NCBI RefSeq assembly: GCF_016785085.1
Contig: NZ_JAENHO010000014.1
Span: forward strand, 1 to 64,000
Direction: 5' to 3'
Length of the DNA: 64,000 nucleotides
Source: Paractinoplanes lichenicola
GTDB lineage: Bacteria; Actinomycetota; Actinomycetes; Mycobacteriales; Micromonosporaceae
The notes beneath the pieces are model-generated. The model was not told the origin of the DNA, ran no database searches, and worked only from the letters and a program-made list of their open reading frames with translations. A program made the translations under genes and the position numbers. Of this stretch, positions 31,050 to 41,211 are shown in pieces (position 1 is the stretch's first letter; every line of letters begins with the position of its first letter).

Positions 31050-31442
31050 GTGACTGCACCTGCCAGCTTCTTCGATGCCATCGGCGGCGAGCCCACGTTC
31101 CGGCGCCTGGTCGACCGCTTCTACGAGGGTGTCGCCGGTGATCCGCTGCTCAAGCCGATGTATCCCGAGGAGGATCTCGGCCCGGCGGCCGAACGGCTGA
31201 CGCTCTTCCTCATGCAGTACTGGGGCGGCCCGAACACGTATTCGGCGACCCGCGGCCACCCCCGGCTGCGGATGCGGCACGCGCCGTTCCGGGTCGACGT
31301 GGCCGCGCGTGACGCGTGGCTCAAGCACATGCGCGACGCCGTCGACTCGCTGGAGCTGCCCCAGACGCAGCACGACGAGCTGTGGAACTACCTGGAGCGG
31401 GCGGCGTACTTCATGGTCAACCACATGGACGAGCACGGCTGA
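31050..31442 (+). CDS. glbO: Group II truncated haemoglobin
   Basis: A 130-residue globin. The FYEGVAGDPLLKPMYPEEDL segment provides the B10 and CD1 tyrosines, RMRHAPF the proximal His, and DAWLKHMRDAV the Trp at G8 that marks group II (GlbO). It binds O2 and probably acts in oxygen or peroxide/NO handling. Start GTG. Length is normal. Confidence 0.92.
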   Translation: MTAPASFFDAIGGEPTFRRLVDRFYEGVAGDPLLKPMYPEEDLGPAAERLTLFLMQYWGGPNTYSATRGHPRLRMRHAPFRVDVAARDAWLKHMRDAVDSLELPQTQHDELWNYLERAAYFMVNHMDEHG

Positions 31443-31530
31443 TCGTTCCCCCGCGCAGGGCTAGGTCGTTGATTCGGTGACAAACTCGCTGATCACCTGA
31501 AATTTCGGGTATTACGACCAGGAGATCGCC

Positions 31531-32787
31531 ATGCGCCGCCGCCTGATCGCCGCCGCCACTGTCGTTGCCGCCGCCGTAGCGTGCGCGCACCCCGCCGCGG
31601 CCGACATGGCCCACTCCACGCTGGTGTCGACCAACCCGGTCGACTACACGCCGCACGTCATGGACGGAACGGTCTGGTCGATGGCCGTGGTCGGTGACAC
31701 CGTGGTCGTCGGCGGGGCCTTCACCAAGGTCACCGACAGCACCCGCCGGACGACCTTCGCCCGCAAGAACCTGTTCGCGTTCGACCTGCACGACGGGGCC
31801 ATTCGCACCTTCGCCCCGCAGGTCGACGGCGCGGTCTACGCCCTCTCGGCCGGCCCCGACGGCACGGTCTACGCCGGCGGCGCCTTCAAGACCGTCAACG
31901 GCACCGCCCAGCGCGGCCTGACCAAGCTCACGCTGGGCGGCCAGCGGGTCAGCTCCTTCGGGGCCCGGATCGGCTGGGGTGACGTGCGGGCGCTGCAGGC
32001 CCGCGGTTCCCGCCTGTACGCGGCAGGGACGTTCCAGGCGATCAACGGGGTCAACCGGAGCGGACTGGCCCGCCTGAACGCCGACACCGGCACGGTCGAC
32101 ACCGGCTTCGACGCCCGGCTGAGCGCCCCCGGCCTGAGCCGGACCCGGGTCGAGCACTTCGACATCTCGCCCGACGGCCGCAAGCTGATCGCGGTCGGCG
32201 CGCTGCTGCGGGCCAGCGGATACGACCGTACGCAGATCGCCATGTTCGACGTCGGGGGGCCGTCGGCCGAGCTGACGAGCTGGTACACCGACGCCTACAA
32301 GCCACAGTGCATGAAGGGCTTCGACACCTATCTGCGCCAGGTGAAGTTCTCGCCCGACGGGTCGTACTTCGTGGTCGCGGCGACCGGGCGCGCGTCCTCC
32401 CCCGACCGGCTGTGCGACTCGGCGGCGCGCTTCGAGGTGGGTGGCTCCGGCCGGCACAACCCGACCTGGGTGCAGCGCACCGGCGGCGACTCGCTGTACG
32501 CGCTCGCGGTGACCGGGTCGGCCGTCTATCTCGGCGGGCACCAGCGCTACTTCGACAACCCGTACGGCACCGACGCCAAGGGGCCGGGGCCGGGGGCTGT
32601 CTCGCGGCCGGGCATCGGGGCGGTCAGCTCGTCGACGGGACGGGCCCTCTCGTGGAACCCGACCCGCAAGCGCGGCGTGGGGGTGCGGGTCTTCGTCGCC
32701 CTCCCGCAGGGCCTGCTGGTCGGCTCGGACACCGACGAGCTGGGCAGGGAGTTCCACGGCCGCGTCGGTCTCTTCCCGATGCGCTGA
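31531..32787 (+). CDS. Secreted beta-propeller-like repeat protein
   Basis: A 418-residue protein with a signal peptide (MRRRLIAAATVVAAAVACAHPAAA) and repeated blade motifs such as VVVGGAFTKVTDS, VYAGGAFKTVNGT, LYAAGTFQAINGV and VYLGGHQRYF, the delta-60/DUF5122 type. Blades cover almost the whole chain, ending VGLFPMR. It is exported, perhaps binding a surface ligand. AGGAG lies ahead of the ATG. A strong bidirectional terminator follows. Confidence 0.85.
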   Translation: MRRRLIAAATVVAAAVACAHPAAADMAHSTLVSTNPVDYTPHVMDGTVWSMAVVGDTVVVGGAFTKVTDSTRRTTFARKNLFAFDLHDGAIRTFAPQVDGAVYALSAGPDGTVYAGGAFKTVNGTAQRGLTKLTLGGQRVSSFGARIGWGDVRALQARGSRLYAAGTFQAINGVNRSGLARLNADTGTVDTGFDARLSAPGLSRTRVEHFDISPDGRKLIAVGALLRASGYDRTQIAMFDVGGPSAELTSWYTDAYKPQCMKGFDTYLRQVKFSPDGSYFVVAATGRASSPDRLCDSAARFEVGGSGRHNPTWVQRTGGDSLYALAVTGSAVYLGGHQRYFDNPYGTDAKGPGPGAVSRPGIGAVSSSTGRALSWNPTRKRGVGVRVFVALPQGLLVGSDTDELGREFHGRVGLFPMR

Positions 32788-32794
32788 GCCGGGC

Positions 32795-32838
32795 AAAGAC
32801 AAAGGCCCTCGGCGCATCGCGCCGGGGCCTTTGTCTTT
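32795..32838. terminator. Bidirectional rho-independent terminator
   Basis: AAAGACAAAGGCC and GGCCTTTGTCTTT are perfect 13-bp arms around a nested CGGCGC/GCGCCG. A/T-rich outer ends give a U-run on either strand. It serves both the propeller gene and the convergent YbjN gene, whose stop is 4 bp away. Confidence 0.9.
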
Positions 32839-32841
32839 CGG

Positions 32842-33426
32842 TCAGAGCAGAGCGCCCTCGTCGTGGAGCCAGTCGACGAAGCTGGTGGCTACTGCGGCAC
32901 CGCAGTCGAGCAGTTCTACCAGGAGGGCGTCGTGGCAGCCGGCGGCCAGGGGGACCTGGAGCTCGGCGTAGATCGGGAGCTGGCCTCGCTCGGTCGGGTC
33001 GCCCACGTAGGCCTTGCAGAAGCGGCGGGTGTGGTTCCACTCGTTGACCACGCGGTAGGCCCGGTCGGCCCAGTCGGGCGGGACCGTGGCGTGCGGGCGG
33101 GCGCGCATCACGAGGATCTCGTCGTCCGGCCCCTCGAGGGTGAACAGCACCGCGTGCCGCTCCCACATGGCCAGCAGGCTGCCCCCGCCGTCGGCGAGAA
33201 AACGGATGTCGAGCAGATCGAGCGCCTTGCCGATGCGCGTGAGCGTCACCGGAGCGACAACCTCGGGCTCCTCGGTCGCGGACTTCTCGACCGGGACCGG
33301 AAGCCGGCTCGGCTCACGTTGCGCCGGGACTCCGACACGCACCGTGCCGCTCCGAACCGTCGAATCCTCGTCGGTCTCCGGCGCGCTGCCCGCGGCCGAA
33401 CCCGGACGCCATGACCACCACGGCAT
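32842..33426 (-). CDS. YbjN domain-containing protein
   Basis: A 194-residue protein. After a variable head come TRIGKALDLLDIRFLADGGG, VLFTLEGPDDEILVMRARPH and YRVVNEWNHTRRFCKAYVGD, the YbjN fold related to type III secretion chaperones. Actinobacterial members are of unknown role. ATG 33426 with GAGG ahead is chosen; a GTG at 33441 is possible. The upstream gap has a CGGTAC-CC-GTACCG palindrome at 33490-33503. Confidence 0.85.
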   Translation of the reverse strand: MPWWSWRPGSAAGSAPETDEDSTVRSGTVRVGVPAQREPSRLPVPVEKSATEEPEVVAPVTLTRIGKALDLLDIRFLADGGGSLLAMWERHAVLFTLEGPDDEILVMRARPHATVPPDWADRAYRVVNEWNHTRRFCKAYVGDPTERGQLPIYAELQVPLAAGCHDALLVELLDCGAAVATSFVDWLHDEGALL

Positions 33427-33557
33427 CTTTGTGCACCTCACTCCCCAGCGAACCCACCGCCGGACGTAGCGAGTGGATCCGAGGGCCGACGGTACCCGTA
33501 CCGGTCGCGGAGGTCATCCCCCCAACCGGAGGGCGGGACCGGTCGTCCGAGTGGGCA

Positions 33558-34217
33558 TCACCCTTTCGGGTGACTACCTATAGGCATAACGGTCAATTTC
33601 TTGACCGTCTGTAGCCACGCCACTCCATATGGTGCGGAAAGTCCCACCCAATTCCCCGCCACCCGAATCCGGGTATCCGGAGCCTCAGTCTCCCCCGGGC
33701 CGAGGAATCCCATCCGGGAGATCGCCTGAACGAGTCGCTGTGATACCTCGACCGGGCGGCCCCCGGCCGGGGTCGCCACCAGCGCGACGTGGTCGAGCAG
33801 GGCGTCGCGCACGGCCCGCTGGCCGACCGCGCGACCGGCGAGGCCACCGGAGGAGACCTCACGCAGCGTGCCCGCCGCAGCGTCGGCCAGCCGGCTCAGC
33901 TCGGCCCCTGACACCGACTCGACCGTCTCGCCGCCGGGCGGGGGCAGCGGCCAGCGCCACTGGGCGTCGCGCCGGGCCGGCAGCTCGTCGCCGCCCCGGG
34001 CCAGCACCGAGAGCAACTCGCCGGCCGAGACCGTGGCGTCGCCGGGGCCGTGCCCGGCCACCTCGCGGGTGACCAGCACCTCCCACGGCAGCCGGCCCCA
34101 GAGCGCGACCCGGCCGCCGGTGGTGCGCAGGCGTACGGGGGCGGTGGGGTCCAACCGGGTCAGCCGGGCCAGGAACGCGCCCGCGTCGGGCACGCCGGCC
34201 AGGCCGTGGGAAATCAT
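33558..34217 (-). CDS. Hypothetical actinobacterial protein
   Basis: A 219-residue soluble protein with no motif that I can name. It begins MISHGLAGVPDAGAFLARL, has VALWGRLPWEVLVTREV, a loop rich in Pro, and a C-terminal domain (RAVRDALLDHVALVATPAGG, then SQRLVQAISRMGFLGPGE) ending SHPKG. Codon use is like its neighbours. It starts 16 bp after the thioesterase stop and is probably co-transcribed with it and ettA. Confidence 0.65.
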   Translation of the reverse strand: MISHGLAGVPDAGAFLARLTRLDPTAPVRLRTTGGRVALWGRLPWEVLVTREVAGHGPGDATVSAGELLSVLARGGDELPARRDAQWRWPLPPPGGETVESVSGAELSRLADAAAGTLREVSSGGLAGRAVGQRAVRDALLDHVALVATPAGGRPVEVSQRLVQAISRMGFLGPGETEAPDTRIRVAGNWVGLSAPYGVAWLQTVKKLTVMPIGSHPKG

Positions 34218-34233
34218 GACCGACCGCGCGACG

Positions 34234-34666
34234 TCATGGGGCCACCTCGAGATAGGGCCGCAGGAAGTCGCGCTCGGCCTCGCTGAGCCGCCGCGGGTGC
34301 CCGTTGGCCAGGTTGTAGGGCACGCAGACCGAACGGGCCCGGCTGGCCAGCACGCCGTCGTCGTACAGCTCGTACGAGACCGTGAACGCGGCCGCGCGCT
34401 GCTCGGAGATCCACATCTCGACCCGTACGCGCGGCGACTCCGTCGCCCCAGAAGGCTCAGTGCCGTAATCAACCGGACGTAAGTAGTCGATCTCGTGGCG
34501 GGCGATGACGATGCCCTCCTCGAACGACCCCAGGCCGTGCTGGCGGGCGCCGACGAAGAACATGGCGACGCGCGCCTCCTCGTACAGGGTGAGGAAGCGC
34601 GCGTTATTGACGTGCCCGTACGCATCCATGTCGGACCAACGCAGGGCTACGTCATGCACGAATCTT

Positions 34667-34674
<8 letters not shown>
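34234..34674 (-). CDS. Acyl-CoA thioesterase, hot-dog fold (4HBT)
   Basis: A 146-residue protein with RWSDMDAYGHVNNARFLTLY, the 4-hydroxybenzoyl-CoA thioesterase signature including the catalytic Asp region, and the hot-dog strands IDYLRPVDYG and VRVEMWISEQ. It hydrolyses acyl-CoA esters; the substrate is unknown. It starts with a GTG that overlaps the ettA stop by 8 bp, so it is translated from the ettA message. Confidence 0.9.
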
Positions 34675-36343
<1,669 letters not shown>

Positions 36344-36477
36344 GGTGCGCCCTACCTCCGTGATCGATGAATTCAAGCTGAATGGTGCCGGATGAGTCGC
36401 AGAATGCAGACGCAATCTTTCCAGGTCGCTCGCCGGCCGCTTTCAACAACCCCGGCCGGGCCCGCCGGATTCCCCCG

Positions 36478-37026
36478 TCACTTGATGACGCGGGCCTTGT
36501 CGCGCTGCGTCTCCTTGCCGCTGGCGAAGGTCACGGTCAACCGGGACGAGGAGACCTCGATGACGTTCCCGTTGGCCGCCGTGACCTTGTAGCTGTCCTT
36601 CCCGACCTCTTCCACCTCCGGCAGGAACAGGCCGTTCTTGCCCTGCTCGAGGTCCTGGTCGACGTTCGTCCAGCCCTGGTAGAACAGCCGCCCCTGAACA
36701 TCGGTGCAGATCCAGATCGTGCTGTTGGTCCGGTCGACGTGCACCTTGAGCACCTGCCAGAGATCGTTGTGGAAGTTCTCCTGCTTGGCCATGTCGCGCG
36801 CTGCCTGCAGACAGAACGGGCCGGGCGGCGTGAACGGGGGCCTGGACGACGTGGTCTGCTCGGTGCTCGGGAGCGCTCCCCCGCCGCTCGCGCGCTCGGT
36901 GCCCCGCTGCTGCTCGGCAAGGATGTAGCCGCCCGCCATGGCGATGATCGTCAAGAAAACCGTGGCAATGACCACAGGAAAGAAGATCGGCCGCCGGGGC
37001 GGGGAAAGATCAGCAGACGGTGTCAC
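36478..37026 (-). CDS. Single-pass membrane protein of unknown function
   Basis: A 182-residue protein: short Pro-rich cytoplasmic head, one helix (IFFPVVIATVFLTIIAMAGGYIL), a Ser/Pro linker, then an extracellular domain with Cys in GPFCLQAARDM and WICTDVQGRLFY, and a beta-rich end. CATTCT lies 6 bp before the GTG, favouring this start over longer Cys/Arg-rich frames. It is divergent from otsA. Family not recognised. Confidence 0.65.
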   Translation of the reverse strand: MTPSADLSPPRRPIFFPVVIATVFLTIIAMAGGYILAEQQRGTERASGGGALPSTEQTTSSRPPFTPPGPFCLQAARDMAKQENFHNDLWQVLKVHVDRTNSTIWICTDVQGRLFYQGWTNVDQDLEQGKNGLFLPEVEEVGKDSYKVTAANGNVIEVSSSRLTVTFASGKETQRDKARVIK

Positions 37027-37032
37027 GCGCCC

Positions 37033-37038
37033 AGAATG
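37033..37038 (-). promoter_or_regulatory. -10-like element before the membrane protein gene
   Basis: CATTCT on the reverse strand ends 6 bp before the GTG at 37026, the leaderless spacing, though the first base is not T. Confidence 0.3.
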
Positions 37039-37151
37039 GCACCCGGCCGCCACCGAGGTCCATCGGCGGCGGCAGACACTGGGCACGCCCCGTGCTGCTA
37101 CGCACAGTAGGCTCACAGGGGGGACAGAAACGACCCGGAGGTGCACTCAGC

Positions 37152-38573
37152 GTGGCCGAACGAAGTTCCTTCGTCGTAGTCGCCAACCGTCTGCCCGTCG
37201 ATGAGGTAACGACCCCGGACGGGGAGCGTCAGTGGCGCACGAGTCCGGGTGGCCTGGTCACAGCGCTGCACCCGGTGCTCACCGAGCACGGTGGCACCTG
37301 GATCGGGTGGGCCGGTGGCACCGGTGAGGCGCCCGACCCGTTCGAGCTGGAGGGCATCCGGATCCACCCGGTGCCGTTGAGCGCCGAGGAGCTGGAGCGC
37401 TATTACGAGGGCCAGTCCAACGCGACCATCTGGCCGCTCTATCACGACGCCGTCGAGACCCCGGTTTACAAGCGGCGCTGGCGTGAGACGTATCGCCTGG
37501 TCAACCAGCGTTTCGCCGAGGCCGCGGCCAAGGTCGCCGACGACGGCGCGACCGTCTGGGTGCAGGATTACCAGCTCCAGCTGGTGCCGGCCATGCTGCG
37601 CGAGCTCCGGCCCGACCTCAAGATCGGGTTCTTCCTGCACATCCCGTTCCCGCCCATCGAGCTGTTCATGCAGATGCCCTTCCGGGCCGAGGTGCTGCGC
37701 GGCCTGCTCGGCTCCGACCTGGTCGGCTTCCAGCAGCGGCTCGCGGCGCAGAACTTCGTCCGGCTGGCCCGGCACCTGCTCGGCCTGCGCTACGAGGGCC
37801 AGTCGATCCAGGTCGACGGGCGCAAGGTCAAGGCGGGCGCGTTCCCGATCAGCATCGACACCAAGGAGATGGAGCGCCTCGCGGCCGACCCCAAGGTGCA
37901 GGCCCGGGCCAAGGAGATCCGGGCCGAGCTGGGCGACCCCAAGACGATCATCCTGGGCGTCGACCGGCTCGACTACACCAAGGGCATCGAGCTGCGGCTC
38001 AAGGCGTTCCGCGAGCTGCTGGCCGACGGCAAGCTCAAGGTCGGCGACGCGGTGATGGTGCAGGTGGCGACCCCGAGCCGCGAGCGCGTCGAGCACTATC
38101 AGACGCTGCGGGTCAAGGTCGAGCGCGAGGTCGGGCGGATCAACGGCGAGTTCGGCCGGGTCGGCGTGCCGGCCGTGCACTACCTGCACCAGTCGTACAG
38201 CAAGCAGGAGCTGGCGGCGATGTACGTGGCGGCCGACGTGATGATGGTGACGCCCCTGCGCGACGGCATGAACCTGGTCGCCAAGGAATACGTCGCCTGC
38301 CGCGCCGACACGGGCGGGGCGCTGGTGCTCAGCGAGTTCGCGGGCGCGGCGACCGAGCTGCGGCAGTCGTTCCTGTGCAACCCGCACGACCCCGACGGCG
38401 TGAAGGACGCGCTGCTGCGGGCGGTCGGGACGGAGCCGGCCGAGCTGAAGCGGCGGATGCGCGTGATGCAGCGGCACCTGCGCACGCACGACGTGGCCCA
38501 GTGGGCCCAAACGTTCCTGGAGGCGCTCGAGGTGGCCGCCGAGGGCCGCGAACCGGCGCCTCAGTCGACGTAA
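37152..38573 (+). CDS. otsA: Alpha,alpha-trehalose-6-phosphate synthase
   Basis: Joins UDP-glucose (or GDP-glucose) and glucose-6-phosphate in trehalose synthesis. The 473-residue GT20 protein has VVVANRLPVDE, SPGGLVTAL, VQDYQLQLVPAMLR, the phosphate-site IGFFLHIPFPP and the nucleotide-sugar site GMNLVAKEYVACR. The start is GTG 37152 with GGAGG 10 nt ahead, and TAGGCT at 37108-37113 is a likely -10. No phosphatase gene (otsB) is adjacent. The 3' end overlaps the convergent VOC gene by 13 bp. Confidence 0.96.
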   Translation: MAERSSFVVVANRLPVDEVTTPDGERQWRTSPGGLVTALHPVLTEHGGTWIGWAGGTGEAPDPFELEGIRIHPVPLSAEELERYYEGQSNATIWPLYHDAVETPVYKRRWRETYRLVNQRFAEAAAKVADDGATVWVQDYQLQLVPAMLRELRPDLKIGFFLHIPFPPIELFMQMPFRAEVLRGLLGSDLVGFQQRLAAQNFVRLARHLLGLRYEGQSIQVDGRKVKAGAFPISIDTKEMERLAADPKVQARAKEIRAELGDPKTIILGVDRLDYTKGIELRLKAFRELLADGKLKVGDAVMVQVATPSRERVEHYQTLRVKVEREVGRINGEFGRVGVPAVHYLHQSYSKQELAAMYVAADVMMVTPLRDGMNLVAKEYVACRADTGGALVLSEFAGAATELRQSFLCNPHDPDGVKDALLRAVGTEPAELKRRMRVMQRHLRTHDVAQWAQTFLEALEVAAEGREPAPQST

Positions 38574-38938
38574 AGACAGAAGGGATGGCCGTCCGGGTCG
38601 AGGAAGACCCGGACGTTCTCCTGGGGCTGGAAGTCGGCGAGGGTGGCGCCGGCCCTGGTCGCGTGCGCGCACGCCGACTCCAGATCCTCGACCCGGATGT
38701 CGAGGTGCATGGCCATCTGGGGCGCCCCCACGCGGGCCGGCCAGACGGGACGCGTGTAGAGCTTCTCGGTCTGGAACGACAACCCGGCGCCGCCGCCCGG
38801 AGCGGCCAGCACGACCCAGTCGTCTTCCTCCTGAGTCGCCGACCAGCCCAGCAGGCGTTGGTAGAAAGCGGCCAGCTCGCGCGCGTCGGGCGCGTCCAGC
38901 ACCGTTGCTGTCAGCGTTATCTGAGGCCGTTCGTCCAT
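38561..38938 (-). CDS. VOC-superfamily (glyoxalase-like) protein
   Basis: A 125-residue protein with the glyoxalase/bleomycin-resistance outline: TVLDAPDARELAAFYQRLLG, VLAAPGGGAGLSFQ, MAMHLDIRVEDLESACAHA and VFLDPDGHPFCLYVD. The terminal acidic and aromatic positions are those of the VOC 'PDGHPFCL' group. Whether it is an enzyme or a binder is unknown. It overlaps otsA tail to tail. Confidence 0.88.
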   Translation of the reverse strand: MDERPQITLTATVLDAPDARELAAFYQRLLGWSATQEEDDWVVLAAPGGGAGLSFQTEKLYTRPVWPARVGAPQMAMHLDIRVEDLESACAHATRAGATLADFQPQENVRVFLDPDGHPFCLYVD

Positions 38939-38968
38939 GCCGAACGACCTACCCAGATAGTGACCGTT

Positions 38969-40156
38969 CTATACCGCTGCGTGCACGACCTCGCCGATCA
39001 CCACGACCGCCGGCGGCCTGATGCCGGCCTCGGCGACCGCCCCCGCCACCTGGCCGAGCGTGCTGCGCAGCGAGCGCTGGTGGCTCGTGGAGCCCTCCTG
39101 CACGACCGCGGCGGGGGTGTCGGCGGAGCGGCCCTCGGCGATCAGCCGGTCGGCGATCTTGCTCAGGTTCTTCAGGCCCATCAGCACGACCAGGGTGCCG
39201 CGCAGCCGGGCCAGGGCCGCCCAGTCGACCAGCGAGTCGGCGTGCTCGGGCGGGATGTGCCCGCTGACCACGGTGAACTCGTGCGCGACGCCGCGGTGGG
39301 TGACCGGGATGCCGGCCAGCGCGGGCGCGGCGATCGAGCTGGTCACGCCGGGGACGACGAGCACCGGCACCCCGGCCGCGGCACAAGCGATCGCCTCCTC
39401 GCCGCCGCGGCCGAAGACGAACGGGTCGCCGCCCTTGAGCCGCACCACGAACTTCCCCTCGAGCGCGCGCTCGACCAGGATCCGGTTGATCTCCTCCTGC
39501 GCCGCGGCCGGCCCGTACGGGATCTTGGCGGCGTCGACGAACTCCACCTCGGGCCGCAGCTCGCCCAGCAGCAGGCCGGGCACGAGCCGGTCGGCCACCA
39601 CGACGTCGGCCGCGGCCAGCAGGCGGCGACCCTTCACGGTGATCAGCTCGGGGTCGCCGGGCCCGGAGCCGACCAGCGCCACGCCCTTGTGCTCGCCGGC
39701 GACCGGCGGGCTGCTCTCGAGGGCGTGGGCGACCAGGTCGCGGACGGCCATCGCGCGCCGCCGGTCGCCGCCGTCGGTCACGGCCACGGTGACCTGCCCC
39801 TGCCGGGTCACGGCGGGGGTCCAGGCCGTCGCCGCGTCACGGTCGTCAGCCCGTACGCAGAAGACCCGGCGCTCCTCGGCCGCCGCGCTGACCTGCTCGG
39901 CCGCGGCCGGGTCGTCGATCGCCACGTGCACCAGCCAGGCGCCGTCGACGTCGGCCGGGGTGAACCGGCGCTCGCTCCAGCTCGCCCGCCCGGCGTCGAC
40001 CTGGCCGCGCAGGGCCGGGGTGAGCTCGGGCGAGACGATGTCGACGACCGCGCCCGCGGCGAGCAGGGCGGGCACCCGGCGGGTGGCCACGGCGCCGCCA
40101 CCGACGACCAGCACGCGGCGGCCGGCCAGCTTGAGCCCGAGGGGGTAGATGCTCAT
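38969..40156 (-). CDS. cobA: Uroporphyrinogen-III C-methyltransferase fused to precorrin-2 dehydrogenase (CysG-like)
   Basis: A 395-residue fusion. Residues 1-145 are a Rossmann domain (RRVLVVGGGAVATRRVPALL) that oxidises precorrin-2. Residues 155-395 are the SAM methyltransferase (LVGSGPGDPELITVKG, RLKGGDPFVFGRGGEEA, VVPGVTSSIAAPALAGIPVT). It makes precorrin-2/sirohydrochlorin, the entry to B12 and sirohaem. It is shorter than E. coli CysG (457), lacking part of the middle. The cobT stop overlaps its start by 4 bp. Confidence 0.93.
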   Translation of the reverse strand: MSIYPLGLKLAGRRVLVVGGGAVATRRVPALLAAGAVVDIVSPELTPALRGQVDAGRASWSERRFTPADVDGAWLVHVAIDDPAAAEQVSAAAEERRVFCVRADDRDAATAWTPAVTRQGQVTVAVTDGGDRRRAMAVRDLVAHALESSPPVAGEHKGVALVGSGPGDPELITVKGRRLLAAADVVVADRLVPGLLLGELRPEVEFVDAAKIPYGPAAAQEEINRILVERALEGKFVVRLKGGDPFVFGRGGEEAIACAAAGVPVLVVPGVTSSIAAPALAGIPVTHRGVAHEFTVVSGHIPPEHADSLVDWAALARLRGTLVVLMGLKNLSKIADRLIAEGRSADTPAAVVQEGSTSHQRSLRSTLGQVAGAVAEAGIRPPAVVVIGEVVHAAV

Positions 40157-41211
40157 TTCTCCGACACTCCGGCCGAGTCGAACGTGGCGACCTCGTGCAG
40201 CACCCGCACGGCGGCCTGGACGACCGGCAGCGCCAGCGCGGCGCCGCTGCCCTCACCCAGGCGCATGCCCAGGTCGAGCAGGGGCTCGAGGCCCAGGTGG
40301 GCCAGCGCGACGGAGGCCCCGGGCTCGGCCGAGCGGTGACCGGCGACCATCGCGGCCACCGAGTCGGGGGCGAACGCGGCGGCGGCCAGGGCCGCCGAGG
40401 CGGCGATCACGCCGTCGACGATCGCGGGGACGCGCTCGGCCGCCGCGCCGAGGATGAAGCCGGTCAGCGCGGCGTGTTCGAGCCCGCCGACCGCGGCGAG
40501 CACGCCGAGCGGGTCGGCCGGGTCGGGCGCGTGCAGGGCGAGCGCGCGCCGCACGACGTCGACCTTGTGCGCGAGCATGGCGTCGTCGATGCCGGTGCCG
40601 CGGCCGGTCGCGGCGGCCGGGTCGCTGCCGGTGAAGACGGCGATCAGGGCGGCCGCGGGGGTCGTGTTGGCGATGCCCATGTCGCCGGTGAGCAGGCATT
40701 TCGCGCCCGAGGTGACCAGCGCCCGGGCCACGCCGACGCCGACCTCGAGGGCGGCCAGCGCCTCCTCGCGGGTCAGCGCCGGGCCCACCGACAGGTCGGC
40801 CGTGCCGCGGCGCACGTTCGCGTCGAGCAGGGTGGCCCCGCCGTGCAGCGGGACGGCCACGCCGACGTCGACGACCATCACGTCGGCCCCGGCCTGCCGG
40901 GCGAACGCGTTGACGACCGCGCCGCCGGCCACGAAGTTGGCCACCATCTGGGCGGTGACCTCCTGCGGCCAGGGGGTGACGCCCTGAGCGTGCACGCCGT
41001 GGTCACCGGCGAAGACGGCCACCGTGGCCGGGGTGGGCAGGGGCGGCGGGCAGACGCCGGCGAGGCCGGAGAGGCGTACGGAAAGCTCCTCGAGCGCACC
41101 CAGCGAGCCGGCCGGCTTGGTCAGGCGGGCCTGGTGATCGCGGGCGGCGGCCATGGCCTGCTCGTCGGCGGGCCGGATCGCGGCGAGGGTCTCCTCCAGG
41201 ACGGCGGTCAC
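40153..41211 (-). CDS. cobT: Nicotinate-nucleotide-dimethylbenzimidazole phosphoribosyltransferase
   Basis: Makes alpha-ribazole phosphate for the lower ligand of cobalamin. The 352-residue protein has TKPAGSLGALEELSVRL, VFAGDHGVHAQGVTPWPQEV, GDMGIANTTPAAAL, GRGTGIDDAMLAHK and the catalytic Glu in RLGEGSGAALALP. Full length. It starts with GTG, overlapping the cobC stop by 4 bp, and its stop overlaps the cobA start, so cobC-cobT-cobA form one tightly coupled operon. Confidence 0.95.
   Translation of the reverse strand: MTAVLEETLAAIRPADEQAMAAARDHQARLTKPAGSLGALEELSVRLSGLAGVCPPPLPTPATVAVFAGDHGVHAQGVTPWPQEVTAQMVANFVAGGAVVNAFARQAGADVMVVDVGVAVPLHGGATLLDANVRRGTADLSVGPALTREEALAALEVGVGVARALVTSGAKCLLTGDMGIANTTPAAALIAVFTGSDPAAATGRGTGIDDAMLAHKVDVVRRALALHAPDPADPLGVLAAVGGLEHAALTGFILGAAAERVPAIVDGVIAASAALAAAAFAPDSVAAMVAGHRSAEPGASVALAHLGLEPLLDLGMRLGEGSGAALALPVVQAAVRVLHEVATFDSAGVSEK

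Noticed and set aside
33590..33607. CGGTCAA-TTTC-TTGACCG inverted repeat as a terminator or operator
   Set aside because: It lies inside the coding end of the gene at 33558 and is explained by its codons; no promoter is near.
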